Shown: positions 48,508 through 58,574, numbered from the stretch's first letter. The stretch: 64,000 nucleotides of DNA from JAGQRJ01 sp041402045 (GCA_041402045.1 JAWKSZ010000004.1:123463-187462); one strand, 5' to 3'. Translations and numbers: made by a program. Notes: generated by a model from the sequence alone, not told the origin.

Positions 48508-48770
48508 GTGGGGGCGCTACTTGACACCGAGCGCTTCGTGCGCTCGATCAAGGAGGAGTGCCTCAGCAAGCTGATCCCGCTGGGCGAGGCTCACCTGCGC
48601 CGAGCGATCCGGGAGTTCGTCGAGCACTACCACGCCGAGCGCAACCACCAGGGCCTCGGGAATCGCCTGATCGCCTCGGCCCCGGGGTCGGCTCCCGCGA
48701 AGGCGAGATCGTCGTCGACGAGCGCCTCGGCGGTCTGCTCCGCCACTACAGCCGCCGTTCGGCGGCCTGA
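48508..48770 (+). pseudogene. Transposase C-terminal fragment, left copy
   Basis: RFVRSIKEECLSKLIPLGEA then HLRRAIREFVEHYHAERNHQ corresponds to the end of the DD35E transposase (from residue 282), preceded by unrelated sequence. A base loss near 48685 shifts the frame (ASAPGSAPAK). The similarity continues ~150 nt past the stop, so the fragment reflects a duplicated IS end. Confidence 0.75.
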
Positions 48771-48913
48771 ATTCACGACTCCTGCCTCGACTTCTCCGGG
48801 GTCACGGTGTGGGGAAGCGAGGGCTGCTCGAGGGCGAGCGGCGCCTCGACCGGGGTGTTTGGTGACGGCGATTCTGGGTCGGGCCTTCAAGTCTGCCTCG
48901 GTTGACCAATGGG

Positions 48914-49264
48914 ACCCTTCGGGATACCTTCGGTGCAACGCACCTGGATACTTAGCCCGCTCTCTCACACTTGGAGGCGGTGCATGCTGATCCTTGGCTG
49001 GCTCATGGGCTCCCTGCTTTCGCAGGAGGGTCCCGGGTGGGCCTGACAGCGCCCTCGGCGCCCTCAGGCAGGGCGGAAGCGCGCCGCCCTCCAGACCCAG
49101 CCTCCTCGCCCGCCCGGGCTACACGGCCGCCGCCAGCTGCCTTGGATCCCATGGCTGCAACGCCCCTGGATCCCTTGGGTGCAAAGCGGGTGGATACCAT
49201 GGCTGCAAAGCAGCTGGATACCTTCGGTGCAACGCACTGGATACTTAGCCCGCTCTCTCACACG
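48914..49264. repeat. Second motif array with a 294-nt segment absent from the right copy
   Basis: The stretch ending GGATACTTAGCCCGCTCTCT-CACAC occurs twice, ending at 48970 and at 49264, and between them lies sequence missing from the right copy, which has only one occurrence (ending about 59462). Inside are further units at 49142, 49166, 49190 and 49214 (GGATCCCATGGCTGCAACG, GGATCCCTTGGGTGCAAAG, GGATACCATGGCTGCAAAG, GGATACCTTCGGTGCAACG). 48771-48913 and 49265-49419 show no gene. Confidence 0.8.
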
Positions 49265-49419
49265 GCTCAAGCTCGCGTGGTCTTAGGGTCGCCCTGGAGG
49301 TCCGGAGCCAGCACAGCGCTCCCTGCGCGTCTCACGGCCACGTGCCACCGGCTTGCCTGCTGCGTGCCTGGCCCCTGACCCCTGCTCAGTCCTCGGGCGC
49401 CTCGGCTATGATCCTGGGT

Positions 49420-50131
49420 ATGACCGACTCCCGACTCCAAGAACTCAAGCGCGCCTGGGAGGCCAGCGGCTCCGTCGAGGACGAGGCCGCCTACCTGCGT
49501 GAGCGGGTGCGGGTCGGGGACCTGACCCAGGAGCGGCTGGAGCTGGCTGCCTACTGTGGTCATGAGGGGGCGCTCGAAGTTGGCGCGGCACGTCGCGCGC
49601 GTGACCGGGAGTCAGGGACGATAGGCGGGGCTAGCGTGGAGGACTGGCTCCACGGACTCGCCTTTTGGGGTCATAGCGTCCTCACGCAGGCAAGCCTTTC
49701 GGCAGCAACACTAGCGCTGCTGACGTGGCGAGAGCGAAATGCCCTCCTCGACCCAGGTCGAGAACGCGCTTGAGGCAGTTAGGGCATGGCTTGCTTGCCC
49801 GTGTGCCGAGCATCGATCAGTTCTTTTCTCAGAACGTCGCACCGTCAGCGATATAGCAGCCGAGGCTTGCCCTGTTGGGTGACGACGATCAGTTTCCAGC
49901 AAGGGCAGCGTGGGCCACGCGAGACGCACTAGGCTGTGCCATTGGTGATCCCCTAGGTAACGCGAACGAAGAGCAGCCTGTCTCACTCCAAGAAGCACTG
50001 AAATGGGCCCGTGGTGCACTAGAATCTGCAGCCGGGGCCGTATCTGACGCTGAGGCGGGCTCAAGATTCCTACTACCAGTCTTGAGTCTGTGCAGGAGAG
50101 CCTCTGGAGATGGGCGCTCCGCAGTTCCTAG
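49420..50131 (+). pseudogene. Unrecognised 237-residue protein, left copy, frameshifted
   Basis: Counterpart of 59625-60338. Frame lost near 49745 (AALLTW then RERNALLDPG) and again near 49875 and 50070, by one-base changes. Confidence 0.7.
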
Positions 50132-50133
50132 GA

Positions 50134-51185
50134 CTACCAGGGGCAGCCGCCTCACGCCCACCCCGATAGAATGTTACTCCTTCACGTAGCCGCTCCCAGT
50201 GGTCTCGCAGGTATCTGAGTTCATGGCCTGTAACTGAGTCCGCGAACTCACCTACTCCGGCCAGGATGTCGTCCAGGCACTGCACGTTAGACAAATCGAA
50301 GTGGATCTTTCCGCCGCTACTCACGACCTCTTCGATGGTCTCCGTCGAAGGCTGGATCCAGGCGTCTTTCCCGCCGGGGAAGCCCGGGGGACAACGTCAC
50401 TGAGAACCCTCCCGCCACCAGAATTCGCGAAGTCTGTAGCCTTCCACCAGCTGAGGGACCGTAGGCAAGATCATTTGGCCCAAATATGGGTCCTGCCTGC
50501 GCGGCGTCGTCCACTCGTCCTGTGACGGCCCGCACCATGCATTCCCCTGCGCCTGAATCCCACCCCGGCGGATTCGCGCTCCACCGCATAAGAGAGAGTA
50601 AATAGGGGTTGTCTGAGCCCGGGAGCATGGAGATGCCGACCTCGACCGCATACCCGGTAACCTCGTCTAGAGCCGCTCCCCCTAGGGCTCCACTCCCTAG
50701 AGCCGCAGCCCCAAGGCCGCCGAGGATTAGATTGATGGTGGGTCTGCTGATTCCGTGACTGACGGCCGGACCACCCCTCTGAGCCACAGAGGCGAAGTCC
50801 TCAATCTGGGTGAAGTGGGCCTCAACATTTCCACCCAAGGCCGAAAGGGGGCAGGTGCCCGATAAGAGCGCCCCTACGAACTCGAATTCGACCGATCGCT
50901 GAGACGGCTCCGCCGCTTCCAAAATGTAACGCTCAAGATCAGATTCTGTCGTCAGCCAGGGACTGGTTTCGGACCAGTTGTCCAGACCCAGCGGATCCAC
51001 GTAGTTCACCGGGTTCGCCGAGCAGTAGCCCTGCCCGTTCCCGAGCTGCGCAGGATCCTCCACAGCCCGAGCGGATCCCGGCTCACGAACCGCCCCGCGA
51101 CCGGGTCGTAGTAGCGCAGGCGGTAGTAGTAGAGCCCTACTCCACCCTCGGTGAGCGTGCTTGGCCGCCAGCCGGGAGGGATTCA
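50134..51185 (-). pseudogene. Orphan RHS tip and C-terminal domain, left copy, frameshifted
   Basis: The RHS core end is read as TLTEGGVGLYYYRLRYYD, PVAGRFVSRD, then DPAQLGNGQGYCSANPVNYV and the DPLGLDNW boundary. Single-base losses (e.g. at 50570 and 50930) break the variable C-terminal domain that is intact at 60341-61309. The left edge of the RHS homology is near the GAATTGTCAAA motif. Confidence 0.7.
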
Positions 51186-51195
51186 CAGGCACGTG

Positions 51196-51210
51196 GAATT
51201 GTCAAAGAGC
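51196..51210 (+). repeat. GAATTGTCAAA motif, site 1
   Basis: GAATTGTCAAAGAGC lies between the RHS tip and the Rpn gene of the left copy. Equivalent sites occur at 61421 and, next to a different gene, at 56569. Confidence 0.6.
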
Positions 51211-51275
51211 ACTCGCAGAGTAGCTGGCCGAGCCCTGGAGAACCAGCACACGGCCTGCGCCTGAGGAGACCCCGA

Positions 51276-52258
51276 GTGTCGGCGCAGGACGATACGGTGA
51301 AGCCCATGGCCGTCCCACGCCCCACGACAGCTTCGCCCAAGCGGTGTTCTCGGATCCCGCGCAGGCCGCGGTCGTGTTCCGCGGCCCTCCTGCCGGAGCT
51401 GCTCCGCCACCTGGACCTCGCCCAGGCGGAGCTGCTCCGAGCCTGTTCAGGCCGACGACCTGCACGAGCGCCGGGCAGACTTCCTGTTCAAGGTCCCGCT
51501 CGCGGGGAGGACGCCTACCTGCTCACCCCTGCTGGAACACCAGAGCCGCCAGGACTCGACCCTCGCGGCCCGGCTGCTCGTATGCAGGTCGGGCCCTCGA
51601 CCGACACATGCGGGAGAATCCGGGCGCCAAACGGCTGCCCGCCGTGATCCCGGTCGTGCTCTACCACGGTGAGCGCGCCTGGACCGCGCCCCGCGAGCTG
51701 CTCGAGCCTACGCGCTGCCGGACGAGACGAAGGACGCGCTGCGCGGCCACGTGCCGAACCTGCGCTTCTTCCCAGACGACCTGAGCCAGACGGAGGACGC
51801 AGACCTGCGGAAGCGGCCAGGGCCCGTGCTCGCACGTCGCGCTGCTGGCTATGCGCCACGCGCAGGAGTTGCGGCGCTCCAAGGACCCGGCCGCGACCAT
51901 GCGGCGCTCGCCAGCTCTGGGTGACCTGCTCCTGCAAGTCCAAGAACGAACGGGCCGGACCGTGGTCGTCCGGTATATTAGAGATCGTGGAGCTGGAGTC
52001 CGACGTGGGGCAGGAGATCTTGCTCCAGGCCATGCCAGGAAGAGTAAAGGAGGACGTCGTGACCGCTGCCGACCAACTACGCGCTCAGGGCAGGACTGAG
52101 GGCAAGCGCGGCGCCCCTCCTCCAGCTGCTCCAGAAGGCTTCGCCCGTTGCCGCCCGAGGTCGAGCAGCGCGTCGCCTCTGCGTCGGAGTCGGAGCTGGT
52201 CGCCTGGACGGGGCGCGTGCTGCGCGCCAAGTCCCTCGACGACGTCTTTGCCGGCTAG
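51276..52258 (+). pseudogene. Rpn-family nuclease, left copy, frameshifted
   Basis: Collinear with 61502-62500. At least eight small indels (for example near 51320, 51385, 51510, 51705, 51835 and 52130) break the frame, leaving only pieces such as VIPVVLYHGERAWTAPRELL in different frames. Confidence 0.7.
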
Positions 52259-52280
52259 CTCCCCTGCTCCAGGAGGAAGA

Positions 52281-52725
52281 GTGAGGGAGGACGTCCTAAC
52301 CGCCGTCAACCAACTGCGCGCTGAGGGAGGGCCGAAGGTAGGGCCCGTGGCATGCGCCGCGTCCTGCTCTACCAACTCCACGAGGGTTCGGCCCGCTGAC
52401 CCCTGAGGTCGAGGAACGCGTCGCGTCCGCGTCGGAGGCGGAGCTGGTCGCCTGGTCGAGCCGCGTCCTGCGCGCCGAGACCCTGAGTGACGTGTTCGGG
52501 GACAGAGCACGGGTGACCGCAGCCGACGCACTGCGTGCTGAGGGCAGAGCAGAAGGCTTGGTGGAGGGCAGGCGCCGCGCGCTCGTCGTGCTCCTCCAGG
52601 AGGCTTTGGCTCGCCGCCGGCTGAGCTCGAGCGGCGCGTCGCGTCCGCGTCGGAGTCGGAGCTGGTCGCCTGGACCGGAGCGCGCCCTGCGCGGCAAGAC
52701 CCTGGACGACCTCTTCGCCGACTGA
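52281..52725 (+). pseudogene. Rpn C-terminal-domain gene, left copy, frameshifted
   Basis: Counterpart of 62523-62969 with AGGAGG before the GTG. Single-base losses at about 52327, 52385 and 52605 disrupt it. Confidence 0.65.
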
Positions 52726-52740
52726 GCAGGCGCCTGCCGC

Positions 52741-53657
52741 CTATTCGGCGACGTCCGTGCGCACGCGCTCCAGGACGCTGACCGCGCGACGCAGGGCGGC
52801 GACTCACCAGCACGTAGCGCTGGGTCGTGGTGAGCCGCCTGTGCCCCAAGAAGCGCTGGACCGCGACAGGTTGGCGCCCTCGTCGACGAGGTGCGTAGCG
52901 ACGGAGCGCCTGAGGACGTGCGGGCCGCAGCGCAGTCCGGCTTGCCGCGCGAGCTCAGCCACGATCCCGGAGAGCCGGTCGGCGGAGACGGGTCCCGCGC
53001 TCGGTGACCAGGAACCGACCCCGGTCCTCGCGGTTCCAAGCCAGGAAGGGCCGGCCCTCGGCGAGGTAGGCCAAGAGGTGGGGCATGGAGGCCGTGGGCA
53101 CGGGGACGTGCTGGTGGGCGCCGCGCTTGACCCTGCGGACCAGGAAGGTTGCCTGCTCCTGGTCGAGGTCGCCGACCCGCGCGCGGCTGACTTCGGCTCG
53201 CCGAACGCCCAGCCCGTAGAGGAGCTCGAGGGCCGCGCGATTCCGCAGGCTGAGCGCGCGGCAGATCTCGGGGGAGCGGCGGGAGTCGGACGGGATCGAG
53301 GCCAGGTCCAGGAGCCGGGCGACGGACTCGGGCTTCAGCACGCGCCGAGGCCCAACGCCTCGCGGACGAGTGCCGAAACGCCAGACGCTCGGCCGGGTTC
53401 CGCTGCACGAGGCCCCGCTCCAGGAGGAAGGCGAAGAACTGAGTCAAGACCGAAGCCTCACGCGCGCAGGTGTTGGGGGCCACCTCCCGCACGCGCCGCG
53501 CAAACAACGCGTCTATGTGCACGTGCCGGGTCTTGCGGAGCGAGAGCGGCAAGCGCCGCAGGAGCGCGCGCAGGACGCGGGTCTCGAGCCGGAGCGTGTT
53601 AGGCATGTAGCCCCGGCGCTCGCGGTCCTGGGAGAAGAGCTCGAGCGCGCGCTCCAC
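52741..53657 (-). pseudogene. Second tyrosine recombinase, left copy, frameshifted
   Basis: Four bases shorter than the intact right copy (62985-63905). Breaks fall near 52800, 52865, 52990 and 53345. The middle (GVRRAEVSRARVGDLDQEQA) is still readable. Confidence 0.75.
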
Positions 53658-53677
53658 CGTCAGCAGCCGCTTGGCGG

Positions 53678-54649
53678 TCAGACCGAAAACCTCTCGCGCG
53701 GGTGCTTGAGCAGGATCTCGCGGCGGAGCTCGCCCGTGTCGAGGCAGAGGTAGGCGGCCGTCGTGTTCAGGCTGGCGTGGCCCAGGAGCAGCTGAATATG
53801 GCGCAGGGTCACGCCGCCGCGCAGGAGCGAGGTGGCGAAGGTGCGGCGGAGCATATGCGGCGTGAGCCGCTCGAGGCCCGCCGCGGCGCCGTAGTGGCGC
53901 AAGCTGCGGAAGACCGTCGCCGGACCCAGGCGCCGCCCGACGGAGGTCAGGAACACCGCGCGGGCGGAGTCCCGGTGCACCGACGTCAGGGCCGGGCGCC
54001 CCCGGCGGAGGTAGGCCAGGATCTGCTGCCAGGCCGAGCGCGTCACCGGGACCACCCGGCTCTTGCCCCCCTTCCCGCTGCGGACGAGCAGCTCGCGGGC
54101 GGCGGTGTCCACGTCCGAGAGGTCGAGCGCGAGGGCCTCGCTGCGCCGCAGCCCGGTCGCGTAGTAGACCTCGAGCAACGCCCGGTCGCGGAGCCCCGTC
54201 GGCAGGGAGAGGTCGGGGATCGAGAGCAAGCGTACGACCTGCTCGGTGGTGAGGGCGCCGCCCGGCGGCCGGACGGGGAGCTTGGGGCGCTCGAGGCGCC
54301 GCGCGGGGCTGCGCTCGAGGAGCTCTTCGTCGACCAGGAGCTCGAAGAAGGCGGAGAGCGTGGTCGAGACCCGGTGCACCGTCCACAGCGTGAGCGGCTT
54401 GCCCGTGCGGGACGCCGTGCCGCTCAGGAGGCCGGCCTGGTACTCGCGCAGGTGGTCCAGGCACACGTCCTCGAGCAGGTCGACGCCTACGGTGTCGAGG
54501 TAGCTGCGCAGGCGCTTGATCTCGTAGTGGTAGGCCCGGACGGTGAGCGGGGCTCGGTTCGAGAGGCACAGGTGACGCTCGTAGACGTCGATCGCCTGCT
54601 CCCAGCTCAGCGGCCTGCGGCCACGCGGCGTGGGGCGCCGCTTACCCAC
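53678..54649 (-). CDS. First tyrosine recombinase
   Basis: 323 residues from a GTG at 54649 that overlaps the ATPase stop, with GGAG seven bases upstream; a longer frame is antisense-like and was not used. N-terminal SAM-like core-binding domain: SWEQAIDVYERHLCLSNRAP, LTVRAYHYEIKRLRSYL. Catalytic domain: Arg in TGLRRSEALALDL, Lys in SGKGGKSRVVPV, His-x-x-Arg in HMLRRTFATSL, LLGHASLNTT and the Tyr in TAAYLCLDTGEL. It joins and cuts DNA through a 3'-phosphotyrosine link. It is followed after ~20 nt by the second recombinase gene, as in Tn554-type transposons. The left copy is intact here. Confidence 0.9.
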   Translation of the reverse strand: MGKRRPTPRGRRPLSWEQAIDVYERHLCLSNRAPLTVRAYHYEIKRLRSYLDTVGVDLLEDVCLDHLREYQAGLLSGTASRTGKPLTLWTVHRVSTTLSAFFELLVDEELLERSPARRLERPKLPVRPPGGALTTEQVVRLLSIPDLSLPTGLRDRALLEVYYATGLRRSEALALDLSDVDTAARELLVRSGKGGKSRVVPVTRSAWQQILAYLRRGRPALTSVHRDSARAVFLTSVGRRLGPATVFRSLRHYGAAAGLERLTPHMLRRTFATSLLRGGVTLRHIQLLLGHASLNTTAAYLCLDTGELRREILLKHPRERFSV

Positions 54650-56345
54650 GCCGCGTCTCCAGGGCCTGTGAAGGTGTGACCGCTGGCGCCTCCCCGGGCG
54701 CAGGTCTCGGGGACGCCGGGGGTTGCGAGCCCGGCGCGGCTGAGGCGCCGGGTGAGTGGGCGTGCACGTTCGCCCCAAGTCCGTCTGCGGGCGGGGCCCC
54801 GTCGAGTGAGCCCGCTGTGAACGTCTCCAGCGCGTCGGGCCGCGTCAGCCCCCGCGCGTCGAAGGTCAGGCCGCGGTCGACCAGGGAATACTCCCGCGGC
54901 GGCTGGGGCTTCGAGACCACGACCAGCTCCTGGGCGACCAGCTCGTCCAGCGCTCTGACCGAGGTCATGTAGTTCCAGCCGCAGCGCTCGGCGATCGCTC
55001 GCCGGGTGAGGGCTCCCTCGGCCTCCGAGAGCAGGGCGTAGACCCGACCGGCGCGCGGGGACAGCCCGTCCAGGCTGTGGCGGAGGACCGGTTGCAGCAG
55101 CCGGTAGACCACGCGGTAGTCCTCGGGCGTAGCGACGACCGCCTCCCCTCGGCGCTCGCGCTGGTGCTGCAGGAGCAGCGCGTGGGCGGCGACCAGCCCG
55201 AACACCTTCTGCAGGTCGCGGCGGTCCCGGGTCGTGCGCGCGGGGAAGGAGATCGCGCTCGCGAAGGGGATCACGACGCGCCCCGGGACGAGCAGCCGCT
55301 GGGCGTCCTGCCAGGCGAGGGTGTCGGGGGGCCGCCGCCGCTCGTCGGCCCAGGCCAGGCGCTGGGCGTCGTGGATCCTCCGCGTTTGCTCGGGAGAGTC
55401 GTCGAGCGCGAGCTCGAGGCAGCGCGAGAGGTTTTCGGGGTCGAGCTGGTGGCTGGTCGTGCCGCTGAGCAGGGAGATCGGGCCGTGGGCCTCGACGTGC
55501 TCCGCGCGGCCCCCGATCGAGACGGCCTGGCGCAGGTAGCCCTTGGTCTGCAGCGTGCGGATCGAGTAGTCGGCGCCTGAGGCCCCGGCCTGCTCGTCGA
55601 CGATCACCAGCCGGTGGCGCAGCGCGTTTGGCCCGGCGTAGTAGAGGGCGGCTGGGCTCAGGCGGGACAGGAACTGCACGGCCTCGGCGGGCAGGAGCTC
55701 CGTGAGCCGGTCGAGGAGGTCGGACTTCCCGGCCCCCGACGGCGCCATGAGGATCCCGGACAGGGGCTTGGGGAGCAGGCGGCTCGTGGCGATCAGGTAG
55801 GCGAGCTGCTTGACGGCGTCCTCCCCCACGTAGCCCAGCTCCGAGAGGGCCTGCCCCGCCCTGGCCAGGAGGTCGGGCGCCTCGAGCAGCGACAGCGCCT
55901 GCGCGCGGCGCTCGGGGGTGAGCACGACCTGCTCGTCGTGGCCGCGCTCGGCCTCGGCTCGCTCGACCTGGTCCAGGAGGAGCGCGAGGTGGCCCAGGAC
56001 GTGGCCGGCTTGGCGGTTGAAGCGCACGGCCAGAGCGCGGGCGAGGGCGTGGCGCGAGCGGAACGAGTAGAGGCACACCACGTCGCGGAACGGGGGCGAG
56101 CTGCTCCCCACGCGCTGGACGGTCAGGAGCGCCCGCCGGCCGTGTTTCGACGGGGCGCGGTCGAGGCTGTAGGCGAGCTCGTCTGCTTCGAGCTCGAGGG
56201 CGCTGGAGCCGTCCGCGAGGCGCAGCGCCTCGGGGGCCGTCTGGATCTCCTCGTGGCGAGGTGCCGTGGGCTGGGCGTCCTCGGCCGGGGTCTCGGCGGC
56301 GTCGGGGCTCGGGTCTTCGCGGTGCTCGGCTTCGGGACGGTCCAC
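54642..56345 (-). CDS. P-loop ATPase with C-terminal winged helix, partner of tyrosine recombinases
   Basis: 567 residues. Residues 1-45 are disordered; 60-190 helical; the P-loop core has Walker A LMAPSGAGKSDLLDRL (near 200), Walker B RLVIVDEQAG, and a sensor-like LLSGTTSHQLDPENLSRC. Residues ~430-500 are a winged helix (GALTRRAIAERCGWNYMTSV, RALDELVAQELVVV). The Pro/Ala-rich C-terminal tail is disordered. Such primase/helicase-like ATPases accompany recombinase genes in mobile elements and may load or license recombination. The recombinase GTG lies inside its stop (GTGGGTAA). The upstream region 56346-56633 has no gene. Confidence 0.75.
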   Translation of the reverse strand: MDRPEAEHREDPSPDAAETPAEDAQPTAPRHEEIQTAPEALRLADGSSALELEADELAYSLDRAPSKHGRRALLTVQRVGSSSPPFRDVVCLYSFRSRHALARALAVRFNRQAGHVLGHLALLLDQVERAEAERGHDEQVVLTPERRAQALSLLEAPDLLARAGQALSELGYVGEDAVKQLAYLIATSRLLPKPLSGILMAPSGAGKSDLLDRLTELLPAEAVQFLSRLSPAALYYAGPNALRHRLVIVDEQAGASGADYSIRTLQTKGYLRQAVSIGGRAEHVEAHGPISLLSGTTSHQLDPENLSRCLELALDDSPEQTRRIHDAQRLAWADERRRPPDTLAWQDAQRLLVPGRVVIPFASAISFPARTTRDRRDLQKVFGLVAAHALLLQHQRERRGEAVVATPEDYRVVYRLLQPVLRHSLDGLSPRAGRVYALLSEAEGALTRRAIAERCGWNYMTSVRALDELVAQELVVVSKPQPPREYSLVDRGLTFDARGLTRPDALETFTAGSLDGAPPADGLGANVHAHSPGASAAPGSQPPASPRPAPGEAPAVTPSQALETRRG

Positions 56346-56568
56346 GGCTCCTCCGGGAGTGCGTGCGTCGGACCTTGGCTCTGGATCGCCGGCAAATCCA
56401 GGCTTTATCTGGGTTTGCCGGCGGTGCCCCGCCCGTGTCGGGACTTGTGGGCGTGGACTCGGACCTGCGAGGACGCCTCGTCCCGCGACTGGCGAGCGCC
56501 TGGAGCGGAGTCTCAGGCGCTCGCCAGTCCTTCGGCGGAGCGCACGCGGCCTCGTCGTGAAGCGAGTT

Positions 56569-56583
56569 GAATTGTCAAACAGC
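56569..56583 (+). repeat. GAATTGTCAAA motif, site 2 (upstream of right transposase)
   Basis: GAATTGTCAAACAGC lies between the ATPase gene start and the right-copy transposase. It may mark an IS or module boundary; it is AT-rich against a very GC-rich background. Confidence 0.5.
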
Positions 56584-56669
56584 GTTCAGCCGAGTGCCGA
56601 GACGCCTCGGACTGAGCGGTTCAAGCGGAGCGCTTGAACACGCGAGGGGAGCGCGCCAGCCTCGGACGC

Positions 56670-57752
56670 ATGACGCTCCCGCTTCCGGTGCACTTTCAGT
56701 GGGTCGCGGTGCTCCTCGCCGCGTGGGTCACGCGGCAGGAGGCGGCGTTGATCGCCTACTACGAGGCTGAGAACCGCGTGCTGAAGGAGCAGCTTGGAGG
56801 ACGCCGGCCAAGGTTCACGGAGCGGCAGCGCTGGCTGCTCGCGGAGAAGGCTCACGCGCTGGGGCGGAAGGCCCTGGGGCAGATCGAGACGATCGTGACG
56901 CCGGAGACCCTGCTCCGCTGGTATCGCAGGCTCGTGGCTGCGAAGTACACGCCCAAGGAGCCGAGGCGCAGCGGGGGCAGGCCGGAGATCTCGGACGAGG
57001 TCGAGGCGCTGGTGGTAAGGCTCGCGCGCGAGAATCGAACCTGGGGCTACGAGCGCCTGCGGGGCGTCCTCGCGAACCTCGGGCACGCCGTCAGCTCGAG
57101 CTCGATCGCGAGGATCCTCGCGAGGCATGGGCTGCCGCCCGCTCCGGAGCGCGGCAGGAGCTTGAAGTGGAGCACCTTCCTGCGCTCGCACGCCGTGGCG
57201 GCCGCGGACTTCTTCTCGGTCGAGGTGCTCACGCTGCGCGGTCTGGTGCGCTACCAGGTGTTCTTCGTGATCGAGATCGCGACTCGCAGGGTCCACGTCG
57301 CAGGGATCCGCCCGGATCCCGACGGCGCCTGGCTGACCCAGCTCGCGCGGAACCTGACCGACCCCTTCGACGGTTTCCTGAAGGACATGACGCACCTGGT
57401 GCTGGATCGTGACCCGCTCTACTGCGCGGCGTTCTGCAAGGTGCTCGAGGAGGCCGGGGTCACGATCGTGCGCACGCCTCCCAGGACGCCCAACATGAAC
57501 GCCTTCGCCGAGCGCTTCGTGCGCTCGATCAAGGAGGAGTGCCTCAGCAAGCTGATCCCGCTGGGCGAGGCTCACCTGCGCCGCGCAATCCGCGAGTTCG
57601 TCGAGCACTACCACGCCGAGCGAAACCACCAGGGACTCGGGAATCGTCTGATCGCTCCGGCCCCTGGGGTCGGCTCCCGCGAGGGCGAGATCGTCGTCGA
57701 CGAGCGCCTCGGGGGCCTGCTCCGCCACTACCGCCGCCGTCAGGCTGCCTGA
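56670..57752 (+). CDS. DD35E (rve-type) IS transposase, intact right copy
   Basis: 360 residues from the ATG shared with the left copy; a TTG 36 bases earlier is possible. N-terminal HTH (ERQRWLLAEKAHALGRKALG; TPETLLRWYRRLVA) and a linker with RENRTWGYERLRGVLANLGH lead to the integrase core: Asp180 (AADFFSVE), Asp246 (LVLDRDPLY) and Glu281 (NAFAERF), exactly 35 residues apart. C-terminal FVEHYHAERNHQGLGNRL is typical of IS3/IS481-like integrase-core transposases. No separate OrfA is seen. The terminal inverted repeats could not be defined. 57753-57900 holds no gene. Confidence 0.85.
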   Translation: MTLPLPVHFQWVAVLLAAWVTRQEAALIAYYEAENRVLKEQLGGRRPRFTERQRWLLAEKAHALGRKALGQIETIVTPETLLRWYRRLVAAKYTPKEPRRSGGRPEISDEVEALVVRLARENRTWGYERLRGVLANLGHAVSSSSIARILARHGLPPAPERGRSLKWSTFLRSHAVAAADFFSVEVLTLRGLVRYQVFFVIEIATRRVHVAGIRPDPDGAWLTQLARNLTDPFDGFLKDMTHLVLDRDPLYCAAFCKVLEEAGVTIVRTPPRTPNMNAFAERFVRSIKEECLSKLIPLGEAHLRRAIREFVEHYHAERNHQGLGNRLIAPAPGVGSREGEIVVDERLGGLLRHYRRRQAA

Positions 57753-57900
57753 ATTCACGACTCTTGCCTCGACTTCGTCGGGGTCACGGTGTGTACTCGG
57801 GGGAAGCGAGGGCCGCTCGAGGAGCGAGCGGCGCCTCGACCGGGGTGTTTGGTGGCGGCGATTCTGGGTCGGGAGCCTTCAAATCTGCCTCGGTTGACCA

Positions 57901-58065
57901 ATGGGACCCTTCGCGCTCCTGGCGAGCGCTGCGCTGGATCGGCTCTTGCACCACTCGGAGGTCGTGCTGCTCGAGGGCGACACCTACAGAAACCCGCGAG
58001 GCAAGCACGAGAGGCCCACGCGCAGCGCGGAGGCCGCAGAGGCTGTGGAAGGGGTGGCGCAATGA
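57901..58065 (+). pseudogene. IstB-like ATPase C-terminal remnant, right copy
   Basis: 54 codons matching the IstB C terminus (SAALDRLLHHSEVVLLEGDT). The frame upstream is closed by a stop. It overlaps the XRE gene by ATGA. Confidence 0.6.
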
Positions 58066-58574
58066 GCGCGCAGGACGAGCCGGCCTCGACCCTCGCCCGC
58101 CGCGCGCGCGAGGCGACGGGGCTCTGCCAGGCGCGCTTCGCGGGCATGCTCGGGGTCTCGACTGCGACGGTCTCGGCCTGGGAGCAGGGCCGGCGACAAC
58201 CGGCCACGCAGCGTCTGGCACACGCCCTGCTGCGCCTGATCGCGGCCCAGCCCGAGCTGTGCGTGGAGGCGCTCGGTGCGCCGCCCGCGCGCCCCAGGCG
58301 CCGCTGGGGCTCGTCGAGGACCGTCGCCCAGGTCCTGGCGTGCTGCAAGGAGCTCGCCCAGGGTAGCGCGGCGCGGGTGCCCCTCGACCGCCTGCGGGCG
58401 GCCCTGGAGGACCTGGAGCGGAGTGAGGTGGACGAGGCCCTCCTGCGGCTCGAGGAGGCGGGCAAGCTCACGCTGCACGAGCCGCTCTTCCCCTCGCAGC
58501 TCGCCGACCCCGAGCGCGAGAGCCAGCTCGAGCACCCCCGCGGCTACCGGGTGCTCTTCGTCGAGCTCCCGTAG
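58062..58574 (+). CDS. XRE-type helix-turn-helix protein beside the motif arrays
   Basis: 170 residues. The HTH is at residues 20-60 (QARFAGMLGVSTATVSAWEQ, then GRRQPATQRLAHALLRLI), close to HigA/NadS-type DNA-binding proteins. A basic linker (RPRRRWGS) and a helical C-terminal domain follow, with LDRLRAALEDLERSEVDEAL. No HigB-like toxin gene precedes it; instead it follows the IstB remnant. The ~22-nt motif array starts about 40 nt past its stop, so it could bind these repeats; that is inference. Confidence 0.7.
   Translation: MSAQDEPASTLARRAREATGLCQARFAGMLGVSTATVSAWEQGRRQPATQRLAHALLRLIAAQPELCVEALGAPPARPRRRWGSSRTVAQVLACCKELAQGSAARVPLDRLRAALEDLERSEVDEALLRLEEAGKLTLHEPLFPSQLADPERESQLEHPRGYRVLFVELP

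Larger units (their letters stand above)
46200..53752. repeat. Left copy of the >7.3-kb duplicated mobile module
   Basis: Gene for gene collinear with 56658-64000, with a few per cent divergence in the transposase and near identity afterwards. It carries many 1-4-nt losses relative to the right copy and one 294-nt extra segment at 48971-49264. The true right end is unknown, because the other copy runs out of the window. Confidence 0.85.

Noticed and set aside
52296..54569. 757-codon minus-strand frame across the recombinase genes
   Set aside because: Pro/Arg-rich shadow in another frame of the recombinases; no motif.
54607..56076. 489-codon minus-strand frame
   Set aside because: Shadow of the P-loop ATPase gene, whose Walker motifs decide the frame.
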